A stretch of DNA of 40,256 nt from contig SVTI01000012.1 in the NCBI GenBank assembly GCA_015063855.1, positions 1 through 40,256 on the forward strand, given 5' to 3'. Below the pieces are notes generated by a model. The model was not told where the DNA came from and made no database searches. It saw only the letters and a program-made list of their open reading frames with translations. This document shows, piece after piece, positions 7,793-16,711 of this stretch. Source of the stretch: Oscillospiraceae bacterium. Its GTDB lineage: Bacteria; Bacillota; Clostridia; Oscillospirales; CAG-272. The position numbers were made by a program, and so were the translations under genes. Each line of letters starts with the position of its first letter. Within the stretch, counting starts at the first letter, position 1.

Positions 7793-7821
7793 AAAAAGAC
7801 AACCAAAACGGTTGTCTTTTT
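7793..7821 (+). terminator. Bidirectional terminator between amidohydrolase and ribU
   Basis: AAAAAGACAACC pairs perfectly with GGTTGTCTTTTT (12 bp, loop AAAAC). It serves the plus-strand operon and the convergent ribU gene. Confidence 0.92.
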
Positions 7822-7825
7822 GCTC

Positions 7826-8434
7826 TTAATGTATCTTATTGAGCAATTTATGTATATGCTTGTAGAGAAGAAAGGTTATTACCGAAACTGCCAGACCCTT
7901 GACGAAGTTGAAAGGTACAACACAAAATGCCGCAAGCTCGGGAACGGAATCAATAATAGGGAATATCTCGTGGCCCATGGCAACTATTGCATTAAGGGGA
8001 AGTCCGTAAAACCTTGAAAAGAAGGGGATAAGGAAGTACGCGTTGAGAAAAAACGCTATCAAGGACATAAATATCGTACCGCAAAGCATTGATACCAGTG
8101 CACCCGATTTGGAACGGTATTTTTTGTATATTAGCCCCGCAGGTACTACAAGTGCACAGCCTACGAGAAAGTTGGCTATTTCACCCACAAAGGCGGTGGA
8201 AGTTCCGGTTATGACAAGGTTGAGTACGACCTTGATAAGCTCGGTCAGTATACCTGCTATCGGTCCCATCGAAAAAGCTCCGATCAGAACGGGTATCTCG
8301 CTGAAATCCATTTCGTAAAAGGCGGGAGCGATTATAAGTAACGGAAATTCAAAGATCATAAGAACAGCCGCAACTGCGCCGAGTATCGCGATTCTGGCAA
8401 GGTAAACTATTCTTTTTCTGCTGTTTGTCTGCAT
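7826..8434 (-). CDS. ribU: Riboflavin ECF transporter substrate-binding (S) component
   Basis: 202 residues with about six hydrophobic segments (for example ARIAILGAVAAVLMIFEFPLLI and GALVSMLCGTIFMSLIAFF) and the conserved region EMDFSEIPVLIGAFSMGPIAGILTELIKVVLNL of RibU. It binds riboflavin in the membrane and works with the shared ECF energy module, which is not in this window. The FMN riboswitch upstream is independent evidence for riboflavin as substrate. The ORF track begins at 8470 inside the riboswitch terminator; the ATG at 8434, with AGAGGAA upstream, gives the correct start MQTNSRKR. The basic C-terminus (YKHIHKLLNKIH) is cytoplasmic. Confidence 0.94.
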   Translation of the reverse strand: MQTNSRKRIVYLARIAILGAVAAVLMIFEFPLLIIAPAFYEMDFSEIPVLIGAFSMGPIAGILTELIKVVLNLVITGTSTAFVGEIANFLVGCALVVPAGLIYKKYRSKSGALVSMLCGTIFMSLIAFFLNAYFLIPFFSRFYGLPLNAIVAMGHEIFPIIDSVPELAAFCVVPFNFVKGLAVSVITFLLYKHIHKLLNKIH

Positions 8435-8450
8435 GGCTTTTTCCTCTTTA

Positions 8451-8483
8451 AAACAAAATACCCAAAGCAATCACGCCTTGGGT
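8451..8483 (-). terminator. Riboswitch-controlled terminator before ribU
   Basis: On the minus strand ACCCAAGGC pairs with GCTTTGGGT (9 bp, one G-U) followed by ATTTTGTTTT, located between the FMN aptamer and the ribU start. It suggests control by transcription termination when FMN is bound. Confidence 0.78.
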
Positions 8484-8504
8484 AATAAATACGAACAGTA
8501 TAAT

Positions 8505-8608
8505 GTCTTTTTTCATCCGGACTATACCGTCGGTTACGGAATCACACCGTATCTGCTTTCGCTCGCGGACTTTACCGCCGATAGGGAATTTCACCCTGCC
8601 CCAAAGAC
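8505..8608 (-). promoter_or_regulatory. FMN riboswitch (RFN element)
   Basis: The minus strand contains the near-invariant RFN segments in order: GGGGCAGGGTGAAATTCCC, the CGGCGGTAAAGTCCGCGAGC block, CGGTGTGATTCCG, and ACCGACGGTATAGTCCGGATG, closed by the P1 helix GTCTTT/AAAGAC. It senses flavin mononucleotide and switches off ribU when FMN is plentiful. No other gene is present in 8435-8779. Confidence 0.97.
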
Positions 8609-8629
8609 GTATATTTAGCTTCTTGATAC

Positions 8630-8658
8630 ATTATATACAAGAAAATGTTGTTTGTCAA
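8630..8658 (-). promoter_or_regulatory. Sigma-A promoter for the FMN riboswitch-ribU transcript
   Basis: On the minus strand TTGACA (8658-8653) and TATAAT (8635-8630), both perfect, with a 17-base spacer. Confidence 0.88.
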
Positions 8659-8712
8659 CAAATATCGGAAAAAATGTTGAAATTTACGGGTGCTCGAAGG
8701 AAAATATAATAC

Positions 8713-8741
8713 TTGCAATTTATCAGATAATATGATATAAT
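8713..8741 (+). promoter_or_regulatory. Sigma-A promoter for the tandem Asn-synthetase-like genes
   Basis: TTGCAA (8713-8718), 17 bases, extended -10 TGATATAAT (8733-8741), about 40 bases before the first gene, which has GGAGGT upstream of its ATG. Confidence 0.82.
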
Positions 8742-8779
8742 TTTATAGATAGTTACAAGAAATTTAATCGGAGGTATTT

Positions 8780-10297
8780 ATGAAAAACAATATCTGTCTG
8801 AAGATCAATTTAAAGGAATTTTCCAAGCTTGATATCATGTACGGTGAACAGAGAGTGTATCGGGAAGATAATGTTGCTGTCGCTACTCTCGGTAACGTTT
8901 ATTCCCTTGAAGGAAAGAGAATAGATGCAAAGAATGTATACGAGCTCTATAAAGAGCATAGCTCCGATGTAAATACACAGCTCAACGGCGTATATACTGC
9001 ATTTATCTTTGATTTTAATGCCAAGAAGGGTTATGTATTCCAGGACTACATGGGTTTCAATCAGGCTGTTTATTACTATAACGATAACGGTATTCTCTAT
9101 ATTACAAATTCACTCAAGACAATCGTAAGAAATGTCGACAGAAAATGGAAATACAACTACAAAAACGTTGACACCTTTATCAAGGTGGGATTCTGTCCCA
9201 ACAGCGGCACTCTTATTGAGGGAATCAATAAGATCCACGGTAAGCACGCCCTCTTTATTAACGGTGAGAGCGTAAAGCTCAAAAAGATCAAGAGAGTTAA
9301 GGCTAAAAAGGAGACCGTAACCGAAGAGGACTACTTCAATGTAGTTAAGAAGCAGTGTGTCGATTGCGCTCATACCGACAGCCAGGGTTCTACTATCTCC
9401 TCGGGATATGATTCCAACTTTATACTTTATAATCTTACACAGAATTTTGATATGAATATCGATACCTTCTGTATCGGCGGTACCATCGGCAGAAACGAGG
9501 TTCCCGATTCCAAGGAGATATGCGATTATTACGATAATGTAACCTTCCATTCAAAGCTTGTAAACGGTTCAAGCTTCAGTATGCTTCCCGAGATCATCTA
9601 CGTTCTTGAGGGTGCGGTATATGAGGGCGGTATATTCCTTCAGTACGAACTTGCAAAGCTTGTAGCGGCTTCGGGTTGTAAGAATATTATGCTTGGTGAC
9701 TGTGCCGATCAGGTGCTCAACTTCCAGATGTATCACCCTGTATACGAGGCGCGTGATCGCTTTAAATACACATGGAAGATGCTTCCCGGCAGAATATTTA
9801 AGGGACTTCATTTCAGACCCTTCCGTGATGTTTACAGCATGGCATCCTATATCGTGTCAAAGAAGAACGGTATTATGATGAACTATTTTGATGTCAATCC
9901 CGAATATGTATATCTGCGTAAGGATATCTACCGTGTGGCTGAGAACTCCATTCAGATAGGCGAGAGACAGAAGGAATTTCATAAGAAGGTTATTCACAAT
10001 AAACTTCCGAAGGAGGTTCTTGACCATATTAAAAAGGTTCCCGGTGCTACAGAGTTAAAGGAACTCTTTATCGGTGAGGTAACCTTTGAGGAGGTCGAAG
10101 ACTTCTGCCGTAAGAGTGAATTCTACGAGGAAAAGAAATTTGCGGATAAGTTCTACGGTATTGATAACCTCGTTAAGATAGTTTATCTTGAGGTGTTTAA
10201 GAAGATGTTCCTTGAAAATAAAGAAAAGTATCTTACCGATGAATTCGGCGGCTTTGATATAACAGAGATACTTCCCGAGCTCAAGGGTGCGAAATAA
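8780..10297 (+). CDS. Asparagine synthetase-like protein, paralogue A (no glutaminase cysteine)
   Basis: 505 residues. Residues ~35-120 resemble the second half of a class II glutaminase domain (LNGVYTAFIFDFNAKKGYVFQDYMGFNQAVYY...ITNSLKTI), but the N-terminal catalytic Cys2 and its surroundings are missing. From ~200 it resembles the AsnB ATP-pyrophosphatase domain: a PP-loop variant SGYDSN (208-213) in place of SGGLDS, and GDCADQ in place of GEGADE. It therefore probably adenylates a carboxylate and joins it to an amine or ammonia rather than using glutamine, as lactam synthetases and lasso cyclases do; the substrate is unknown. It is about 50% identical by eye to the next gene. No RiPP precursor, leader-binding protein or exporter lies adjacent. 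Cytoplasmic; no signal peptide. Confidence 0.72.
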   Translation: MKNNICLKINLKEFSKLDIMYGEQRVYREDNVAVATLGNVYSLEGKRIDAKNVYELYKEHSSDVNTQLNGVYTAFIFDFNAKKGYVFQDYMGFNQAVYYYNDNGILYITNSLKTIVRNVDRKWKYNYKNVDTFIKVGFCPNSGTLIEGINKIHGKHALFINGESVKLKKIKRVKAKKETVTEEDYFNVVKKQCVDCAHTDSQGSTISSGYDSNFILYNLTQNFDMNIDTFCIGGTIGRNEVPDSKEICDYYDNVTFHSKLVNGSSFSMLPEIIYVLEGAVYEGGIFLQYELAKLVAASGCKNIMLGDCADQVLNFQMYHPVYEARDRFKYTWKMLPGRIFKGLHFRPFRDVYSMASYIVSKKNGIMMNYFDVNPEYVYLRKDIYRVAENSIQIGERQKEFHKKVIHNKLPKEVLDHIKKVPGATELKELFIGEVTFEEVEDFCRKSEFYEEKKFADKFYGIDNLVKIVYLEVFKKMFLENKEKYLTDEFGGFDITEILPELKGAK

Positions 10298-10307
10298 GAG
10301 GCGGATG

Positions 10308-11822
10308 ATGGATAACAATATTTGTATTGTAATTGATTTTAATGACTATAGAGCTGTAAAAGCCCTCAACGGGGAAGAGAAGCTCTATACCAAGGATGAC
10401 GTAGCTGTCGCACTCCTCGGTAACTGCTATGACAGACAGGGCGGCAGACTTACTGCTGAGGGCGTTCATGCTCTTTATCTTGAATGCTCTGAGGATATAA
10501 GCTGCAAGCTTGACGGTATTTATACCGTTATGGTATTTGACTACCGTAAGCATAAGGCCTTTGTATTTCAGGATTTCTTCGGCTCTCAGCAGGCTATATT
10601 CTATTACAGCAACGGTGAGAGGATGTATATCACCAATTCTCTTCGCAATATAGTGACAAGCGAGAAGAGAGAATGGCGCATGAATAAGGAATCGGTAAAG
10701 CAGTTTATCCTTCGTGGATACAGCGCTGACAATAAGAGTCTTATCGAGACTATATACAAGATGCCGGGTAAGGGTTATTTAGCCGTTGACGTAGCAGCAC
10801 GAAGCCATACCATCAAGAAATATAAAAAAGAGCCTAATCCCAAGCGCGAGATAACGAGCGATATCTATAATAAGGTTATCGAAGATCAGGTAAGAGCTTG
10901 TCTGCATGATAAGATGGCTACCACCGTTTCTTCGGGCTATGACTCTAATTTCATTATTCATAATCTTAATAAGATGCTCGATAACCGTATCGACGGCTTC
11001 TGTATCGGCGGTGAGACCGGACAGAATGAAATTCCCGATGCCGAGAAGATCTGTGCATATTACGGTAATATAGATCTTCACACCAAGCGTATCGGCGGTG
11101 CCAGCCTTGATAAGTTCCCCGAGATAGTTTATGCTCTTGAGGGCTCTATGTATGAGAGAGGTATATTCCTTCAGTACGAGCTTGCAAAGTTAGTTCGCGA
11201 GCATGGGGTGGAGAATATTATTCTCGGTGAATCGGCTGACCAGGTACTCAACTTTGAAATGTATCATCCCTGGCATCAGAGAAAGAGTATTTTCGATTAT
11301 AACAGAAAGAATTTCTTCAAAAGATATTTCAAGGGTCTGCATTTCCGTCCCTACCGTACCGTTTATGATATGGCAACGTATATCGTTATTAAGAAGAACG
11401 GTATTATGATGAACTACTTCGGAGTTAATACCGAGTATCCGTATATGCGTAAGGAGTATATGAGGACCTGCGAAAACGCGGTAAAGATCGGAGAGAGAAA
11501 GAAGGAATACCATAAGAAGGTATTCAATGAGACTCTTCCCAAGGAGATTACCGATGTGGTACATAAGATGCCGGGTTCTACTGAGCTTAAGGACCTCTTC
11601 ATCGGTAAGATAAGCTATGAGGCAGTGCTTGAGCTTTGCTATAAGAGTGAGTTCTATAAAAAGAAAAAATTCGGCGATATCTATTATGAAATAGACAACT
11701 ATCTTAAGATAACCTATCTTGAGGTGTTCAAAAAGATGTTCATTGAAGAGCCGGACAAGTATCTTACCGACAGCTTCGGTGACTTTGAGCTTGGTGATCT
11801 TTTCCCCGAATTAATTAAATAG
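10308..11822 (+). CDS. Asparagine synthetase-like protein, paralogue B (no glutaminase cysteine)
   Basis: 504 residues, a tandem paralogue of the preceding gene and collinear with it throughout. It also lacks the glutaminase Cys2. The PP-loop variant is SGYDSN (209-214) and the second ATP-site motif is GESADQ, so it keeps the glutamate of GE(G/S)ADE that is Asp in paralogue A. Shared blocks include FCIGG..G.NE.PD, ERGIFLQYELAKLV, KNGIMMNYF and PG(A/S)TEL. The ATG at 10308, with AGAGG 5 bases upstream and 10 bases after the first stop, aligns with the start of paralogue A; the track start at 10287 overlaps gene A. The two probably arose by duplication and may act on different substrates or as a heteromer. 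A terminator follows, so the pair is a complete two-gene operon. Confidence 0.72.
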   Translation: MDNNICIVIDFNDYRAVKALNGEEKLYTKDDVAVALLGNCYDRQGGRLTAEGVHALYLECSEDISCKLDGIYTVMVFDYRKHKAFVFQDFFGSQQAIFYYSNGERMYITNSLRNIVTSEKREWRMNKESVKQFILRGYSADNKSLIETIYKMPGKGYLAVDVAARSHTIKKYKKEPNPKREITSDIYNKVIEDQVRACLHDKMATTVSSGYDSNFIIHNLNKMLDNRIDGFCIGGETGQNEIPDAEKICAYYGNIDLHTKRIGGASLDKFPEIVYALEGSMYERGIFLQYELAKLVREHGVENIILGESADQVLNFEMYHPWHQRKSIFDYNRKNFFKRYFKGLHFRPYRTVYDMATYIVIKKNGIMMNYFGVNTEYPYMRKEYMRTCENAVKIGERKKEYHKKVFNETLPKEITDVVHKMPGSTELKDLFIGKISYEAVLELCYKSEFYKKKKFGDIYYEIDNYLKITYLEVFKKMFIEEPDKYLTDSFGDFELGDLFPELIK

Positions 11823-11829
11823 TTTTTGA

Positions 11830-11862
11830 AAGCAGAGGGTATTTTATCCTCTGCTTCGTTTA
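11830..11862 (+). terminator. Rho-independent terminator after the Asn-synthetase-like pair
   Basis: AAGCAGAGG pairs with CCTCTGCTT (9 bp), followed by a T-rich tail CGTTTATTT. Confidence 0.8.
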
Positions 11863-11920
11863 TTTATAATTTATTTAATATATTATAATATTAATGTTGC
11901 AGTAAAAATGAAAAATTTCA

Positions 11921-11949
11921 TTGACATACATAGCATTATAAGTTATAAT
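11921..11949 (+). promoter_or_regulatory. Sigma-A promoter for lepA
   Basis: TTGACA (11921-11926) and TATAAT (11944-11949), both perfect, 17-base spacer. Confidence 0.88.
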
Positions 11950-11991
11950 GATATATTATAATTAATCTAATTATGCTTAAAGGAGTCCCAA

Positions 11992-13800
11992 ATGTCAGAC
12001 AGACAGAAGAGGATCAGAAATTTTTCGATCATCGCACATATTGACCACGGTAAGTCTACCCTTGCAGACAGATTGCTTGAGAACACCGAAACCCTCACCA
12101 GCCGTGAGATGGAGGAACAGGTTCTTGACAATATGGATCTGGAGAGGGAAAGAGGTATTACCATAAAGGCAAGAGCCGTTAATATGCAGTATAAGGCTGA
12201 GGATGGAGAGATATATTCGCTTAACCTTATAGATACCCCCGGTCACGTTGACTTTAACTATGAGGTAAGCCGTTCGCTTAATGCCTGCGACGGTGCGCTT
12301 CTCGTTGTTGACGCATCTCAGGGTGTAGAGGCACAGACCCTTGGAAATGCTTATCTTGCCATAGATGCGGATCTTGAGATAGTTCCCGTCATCAATAAAA
12401 TAGATCTTCCTGCCGCAGACGTTGAGCGTGTGCGTTCAGAGATAGAGGACATTCTCGGTATTCTCGCAGAGGATTGTCCTGCTATATCCGCGAAGACCGG
12501 TGTTAATATCACCGATGTGCTTAAGAAGGTGGTTACAGATATTCCTGCTCCCAAGGGAGATGAGGATGCACCTCTTAAGGCGCTTATATTCGATTCTTAC
12601 TACGATCCCTATCTCGGAGTCGTGGTATACGTCCGTATTTTCGATGGCAAACTGAGAGCGGGTCAGCGTATCCGAATGATGAATACAGGTGCTGAGTTTG
12701 ACGTTATAGAGGTCGGTTATATGGCACCCTTCGGGCTTCAGAAGACTCAGGAGCTTTCTGCGGGTGAGGTTGGTTATATTACAGCCAGCATCAAGAACGT
12801 ACGTGATACCCGTGTAGGTGATACCATCACCACCGCGCAGAACGGTATTTCAGAGCCGCTTCCCGGCTTTAAGAAGGCTCTTCCCATGGTTTATTCGGGT
12901 ATATATCCTGCAGACGGAGCGAAGTACGACGATCTTCGTGATGCTCTTGAGAAGCTTCAGTTAAACGATGCATCCCTGCTCTTTGAGCCCGAAACCTCTG
13001 CTGCTCTCGGCTTCGGCTTCAGATGCGGCTTTCTCGGACTTCTTCATATGGAGATTATTCAGGAAAGACTCGAGAGAGAGTTTAATCTCGATCTTATTAC
13101 CACCGCGCCCAGCGTTATTTATAAGATAACCAAGACCGACGGCGAGATTCTCTATATAGATAATCCTACCAACTATCCCGATGTGGCAGAAATAGCCGAA
13201 TCGGCTGAGCCTATGGTCAAGGCAAATATAATTACCCCCGTTGATTACGTCGGAGGTATTATGGATCTCTGCCAGGACAGACGAGGTATCTTCCACGATA
13301 TGAAGTACCTTGACGAGACCAGAACAGAGCTTCATTATGAGCTTCCTCTTAATGAGATCGTATATGATTTCTTTGATGCTCTTAAAAGCAGAAGTAAGGG
13401 GTATGCCTCCCTTGACTATGAGCTTATCGGTCATAAGCCCAGCAAGCTTGTCAAGCTGGACATTCTCCTCAACGGAGAGATCGTGGATGCCCTCTCCTTT
13501 ATAGTTCACGTGGACAAGGCATACGGCAGAGCACGTAAGATCGCAGAGAAGCTTAAGGAAAACATACCGCGTCAGCTCTTTGAGGTTCCCGTACAGGCGG
13601 CAATCGGCGGTAAGGTTATAGCCCGCGAGACTGTTAAGGCGCTTCGTAAGGACGTACTTGCAAAATGCTATGGTGGTGATATTACCCGTAAGAAGAAGCT
13701 GCTCGAGAAGCAGAAGGAGGGTAAAAAGAAGATGCGTAAGTTAGGCTCTGTTGAGGTAACGCCCGAGGCGTTTATGGCAGTGCTTAAGCTTGACGAATAG
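11992..13800 (+). CDS. lepA: Elongation factor 4 (LepA GTPase)
   Basis: 602 residues, full length for LepA. It is a translational GTPase that acts on the 70S ribosome and in ribosome biogenesis. G1 is AHIDHGKST (15-23), G2 lies in [10 protein letters not shown]3 is DTPGHVDF and G4 is NKIDLP; the LepA-specific C-terminal domain ends [53 protein letters not shown] precedes the ATG. It heads a probable operon with hemW, a widely conserved gene pair in Firmicutes. Confidence 0.98.
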   Translation: MSDRQKRIRNFSIIAHIDHGKSTLADRLLENTETLTSREMEEQVLDNMDLERERGITIKARAVNMQYKAEDGEIYSLNLIDTPGHVDFNYEVSRSLNACDGALLVVDASQGVEAQTLGNAYLAIDADLEIVPVINKIDLPAADVERVRSEIEDILGILAEDCPAISAKTGVNITDVLKKVVTDIPAPKGDEDAPLKALIFDSYYDPYLGVVVYVRIFDGKLRAGQRIRMMNTGAEFDVIEVGYMAPFGLQKTQELSAGEVGYITASIKNVRDTRVGDTITTAQNGISEPLPGFKKALPMVYSGIYPADGAKYDDLRDALEKLQLNDASLLFEPETSAALGFGFRCGFLGLLHMEIIQERLEREFNLDLITTAPSVIYKITKTDGEILYIDNPTNYPDVAEIAESAEPMVKANIITPVDYVGGIMDLCQDRRGIFHDMKYLDETRTELHYELPLNEIVYDFFDALKSRSKGYASLDYELIGHKPSKLVKLDILLNGEIVDALSFIVHVDKAYGRARKIAEKLKENIPRQLFEVPVQAAIGGKVIARETVKALRKDVLAKCYGGDITRKKKLLEKQKEGKKKMRKLGSVEVTPEAFMAVLKLDE

Positions 13801-13810
13801 GAGACGGATG

Positions 13811-14992
13811 ATGAAGAGATTAGGATTATATGTACATTTTCCCTTTTGCTTGCACAAGTGTGCTTACTGTGATTTCTATTCGATCACGGATCACGAACGT
13901 ATAAGCGATTATATAGATGCGCTCATGCTTCAGTGTAACGACTATGCTACAGCGGCTGAGCCTTATGCAATAGACAGTATCTTTTTCGGCGGAGGTACCC
14001 CCTCTATTATTCCCGCAAAGTATATGCATGAGTTTATCGATTGTGTATACGAAAAATTCAACGTAAGCGTTAATGCTGAGTTTACAATGGAGGTAAACCC
14101 CGCTACGGTTAAGCTTCCTCAGTTAAGGAAGCTTTATAAGGCAGGCGTTAACCGTATCAGCATCGGTGCTCAGTCAGCTTGTGATAACGAGCTTAAGGCA
14201 CTCTCAAGAATTCATAATTATGAGGAATTTGAGGAATGTTTCAGAACGGTTCGTAAGGCAGGTTTTGAAAACATCAATGTTGATATTATGTACGGTATAC
14301 CCGAGCAGACCTTTGACAGCTTCTGTACCACTCTTGAAAAGATAGTGGCTCTTGATCCCGAGCATATCTCCCTCTATAACCTTAAGATCGAGGAAAATAC
14401 CCCCTTTGGCAAGATGGGAGATTCCCTTGTGCTTCCCGATGAGGACGAGGAGTACAGAATGTACGAATACGCTATAGAATATCTTTCCTCCCACGGTTAC
14501 GATCAGTATGAGATCAGCAATTTTGCAAAGAAGGGTAAGGAATGTGTTCATAATCTTAAATATTGGACCTGCAGTGAATATCTCGGCTTAGGTACAGGCG
14601 CACATTCATATTTCATAAATACACGTTTTTCTTTTATCAAGGATGTAAATGCATTCATTTCCACCCTTAAGGATCTTGATGATGACAGAAAGCTCACAGA
14701 CGAGAACTATACCATCAATCCCGAGGAAAGGGTAGGTGAGTATATCATGCTCAGTCTCAGACTCAAGCAGGGTATCAATCTCGTGGAATTTGAGCGTGTA
14801 TTCGGTGTAGATTTTGAGATGATGTTCTCGGATCTTCTTCCTGTATATATTGAAAACGGATTTATGGAGAAGACCGCAGTAGGCTATGCTTTTACTACCA
14901 AGGGAATGTATGTGAGCAATTATATTTTATCCACCATGCTTGATTTCTCATCTTCCATTGATGAGAATATCGCTAACGGCTCGGATAAATAA
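13811..14992 (+). CDS. hemW: Radical SAM heme chaperone HemW
   Basis: 393 residues. The radical SAM [4Fe-4S] motif is CLHKCAYC (Cys13, Cys17, Cys20), preceded by YVHFPF, and followed by FFGGGTPSI and the HemW region VHNLKYWTCSEYLGLGTGAHS. Proteins of this group, formerly annotated as oxygen-independent coproporphyrinogen oxidases (HemN), lack that activity in tested cases and bind or deliver heme. The residue after the third Cys is Asp and the extra HemN cysteine (CxxxCxxCxC) is absent, which supports HemW. I prefer the ATG at 13811 because AGGAG lies 7 bases upstream; the track start at 13790 overlaps lepA. Confidence 0.93.
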   Translation: MKRLGLYVHFPFCLHKCAYCDFYSITDHERISDYIDALMLQCNDYATAAEPYAIDSIFFGGGTPSIIPAKYMHEFIDCVYEKFNVSVNAEFTMEVNPATVKLPQLRKLYKAGVNRISIGAQSACDNELKALSRIHNYEEFEECFRTVRKAGFENINVDIMYGIPEQTFDSFCTTLEKIVALDPEHISLYNLKIEENTPFGKMGDSLVLPDEDEEYRMYEYAIEYLSSHGYDQYEISNFAKKGKECVHNLKYWTCSEYLGLGTGAHSYFINTRFSFIKDVNAFISTLKDLDDDRKLTDENYTINPEERVGEYIMLSLRLKQGINLVEFERVFGVDFEMMFSDLLPVYIENGFMEKTAVGYAFTTKGMYVSNYILSTMLDFSSSIDENIANGSDK

Positions 14993-15012
14993 TACTATTA
15001 TAAAATGACCTT

Positions 15013-15038
15013 AACGCCCGAAGCTTTATTCGGGCGTT
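15013..15038 (+). promoter_or_regulatory. Intercistronic hairpin between hemW and cardiolipin synthase
   Basis: AACGCCCGAA pairs perfectly with TTCGGGCGTT (10 bp, 6-base loop). No T-run follows, so it is not a normal terminator; it may be a processing or stability element, and cls may be read through from hemW. No separate promoter was found for cls. Confidence 0.6.
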
Positions 15039-15063
15039 ATATACTATGAAGGGAGAAAAAGTA

Positions 15064-16584
15064 ATGAAGAAATTACTGGGAGTATTATTCGGTCGGCAGT
15101 TTATAATAACCTTTTTATTGTTGCTTCAGGCAGCCTTTCTGCTTGGACTGATACTCTTTAAGGGAACAACTCTTGTCTTTGTAGCTCTGTATTTACTGAG
15201 TCTTTTTATAGTATTATACGTGGTAAACAGACGGGATAAGCCCGCTTATAAGATAGTATGGATAATAACTATGCTGTCGATACCTCTTTTCGGGGGACTT
15301 ATGTATCTTGTCCTTAACTGGCAGACCAGATCGGGACGGTTCCGTAAATATGCACGTAAGACGGATATGGAGGCAAAGAGCTATCTTCCCGTAAACGAGG
15401 AGGTCGTGAATGGCTTTATTAAGAATAACCTAAGACATGCGCCGAAGGTGAATTATCTTACAAGATATGCCGGTTATCCTATATATACCAACAGCCGGAC
15501 CCAATATCTTTCACCGGGCGAGACCTTTTTCCCCGTATTCCTCGAGGAGTTGAAAAAGGCGGAAAAATATATCTTTCTTGAGTTTTTTATTCTCTCTCAG
15601 GGGCGTGTGTGGGATGAGACTTTTGCCATTCTCTGCGATAAGGTGAAGGCGGGTGTTGAGGTTCGTCTTATGTACGACGATATGGGCTGTATGACCGGAC
15701 TCCCAAAGGGCTTTGAGAATGATTTAAAGGAGAAGGGAATAAAGGTGACGGTATTTAACCGATTCAGACCCTTCTGGTCATCTCTTCAGAATAACCGTGA
15801 CCACCGAAAGATAGTTATTATAGACGGTAAGACAGCGATAACGGGCGGTATCAATCTTGCGGATGAATATATCAATGAGAAGGAGCGCTTCGGCTATTGG
15901 AAGGATTGTGCTGCAATCGTCAGAGGAGAGGCTGTTCGTAGCTTTGTTGTAATGTTTATGCACCTTTGGACCGCAACGAATATGATATATGAGAACTATA
16001 ACGATTATATCTGCGATATTCCCAAAGGAAGCTATGATGACGGATATTATCTTCCCTATGCTGATGCTCCAAATGACGATGAGAACGTCTGTGAGCACGT
16101 ATATATGCAGATAATAAACAATGCCAAGGATTACGTGTATATCGAGACACCCTATTTCATTGTTGATGACAGTATGCTGTCAGCCTTGATGCTGGCGGCA
16201 AAAAGCGGCGTTGATATCCGTATCATAACACCGGAGATACCTGATAAAAAGCTTGTCCACATGGCTACCCGCTCTTACTATCAATCGCTGATTTCCGCAG
16301 GAGTACGTGTTTATGAATATACTCCCGGCTTTATTCATTCAAAGATAGTCATAAGCGATGACGATACCGCGACCATAGGTACTGCAAATTTTGATTTCAG
16401 AAGCCTTTATCTTCATTATGAGTGTGGTGAGCTTATCTTTTCCTCCTCTGCCGTTGATGAGATGAAAAGGGATTTTCTCGATACTCTGACTCTCTGTCGC
16501 GAGATAACAAAAAACGATATCAAGCGTAATGTTTTCGTCAGATTGGGACAGAGCTTTCTGCGAATTATAGCACCTTTGCTCTGA
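15064..16584 (+). CDS. cls: Cardiolipin synthase (phospholipase D family)
   Basis: 506 residues. Two transmembrane segments lie at the N-terminus (FIITFLLLLQAAFLLGLILF and LVFVALYLLSLFIVLYVV), then two phospholipase D HKD motifs: HRKIVIIDGKTAITGGIN from His247 and HSKIVISDDDTATIGTANFDFRS from His425. This is the architecture of bacterial cardiolipin synthases, which condense two phosphatidylglycerols into cardiolipin at the membrane. The ATG at 15064 follows AAGGGAG by 8 bases; the upstream track start (15046) lacks a site. Confidence 0.93.
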   Translation: MKKLLGVLFGRQFIITFLLLLQAAFLLGLILFKGTTLVFVALYLLSLFIVLYVVNRRDKPAYKIVWIITMLSIPLFGGLMYLVLNWQTRSGRFRKYARKTDMEAKSYLPVNEEVVNGFIKNNLRHAPKVNYLTRYAGYPIYTNSRTQYLSPGETFFPVFLEELKKAEKYIFLEFFILSQGRVWDETFAILCDKVKAGVEVRLMYDDMGCMTGLPKGFENDLKEKGIKVTVFNRFRPFWSSLQNNRDHRKIVIIDGKTAITGGINLADEYINEKERFGYWKDCAAIVRGEAVRSFVVMFMHLWTATNMIYENYNDYICDIPKGSYDDGYYLPYADAPNDDENVCEHVYMQIINNAKDYVYIETPYFIVDDSMLSALMLAAKSGVDIRIITPEIPDKKLVHMATRSYYQSLISAGVRVYEYTPGFIHSKIVISDDDTATIGTANFDFRSLYLHYECGELIFSSSAVDEMKRDFLDTLTLCREITKNDIKRNVFVRLGQSFLRIIAPLL

Positions 16585-16623
16585 CCCTGTATTTCGAAAA
16601 ATATTCCAACCCATATATTACAT

Positions 16624-16653
16624 TTGATTTCGACCTCCTTTTAATGTTAGAAT
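16624..16653 (+). promoter_or_regulatory. Possible promoter for the cell wall hydrolase
   Basis: TTGATT (16624-16629), 18 bases, TAGAAT (16648-16653). A small hairpin CCGTT-AAAT-AACGG (16661-16674) follows in the leader. Confidence 0.45.
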
Positions 16654-16711
16654 AGTATATCCGTTAAATAACGGAGACAAATACTATGCGAACAGAAAAG
16701 GAGGTATTTTT

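Noticed and set aside
8780-11822. Lasso peptide or other RiPP cluster
   Set aside because: The AsnB-like proteins resemble cyclases, but no precursor, leader-recognition protein, transglutaminase-like protease or transporter gene lies next to them; the operon has only two genes.
13811-14992. Oxygen-independent coproporphyrinogen III oxidase (hemN)
   Set aside because: The cluster motif is CxxxCxxC without HemN's additional cysteine, and the gene follows lepA, both typical of HemW.
15013-15038. Terminator between hemW and cls
   Set aside because: The stem is strong but no T-run follows on the plus strand, so it was listed only as an intercistronic hairpin.
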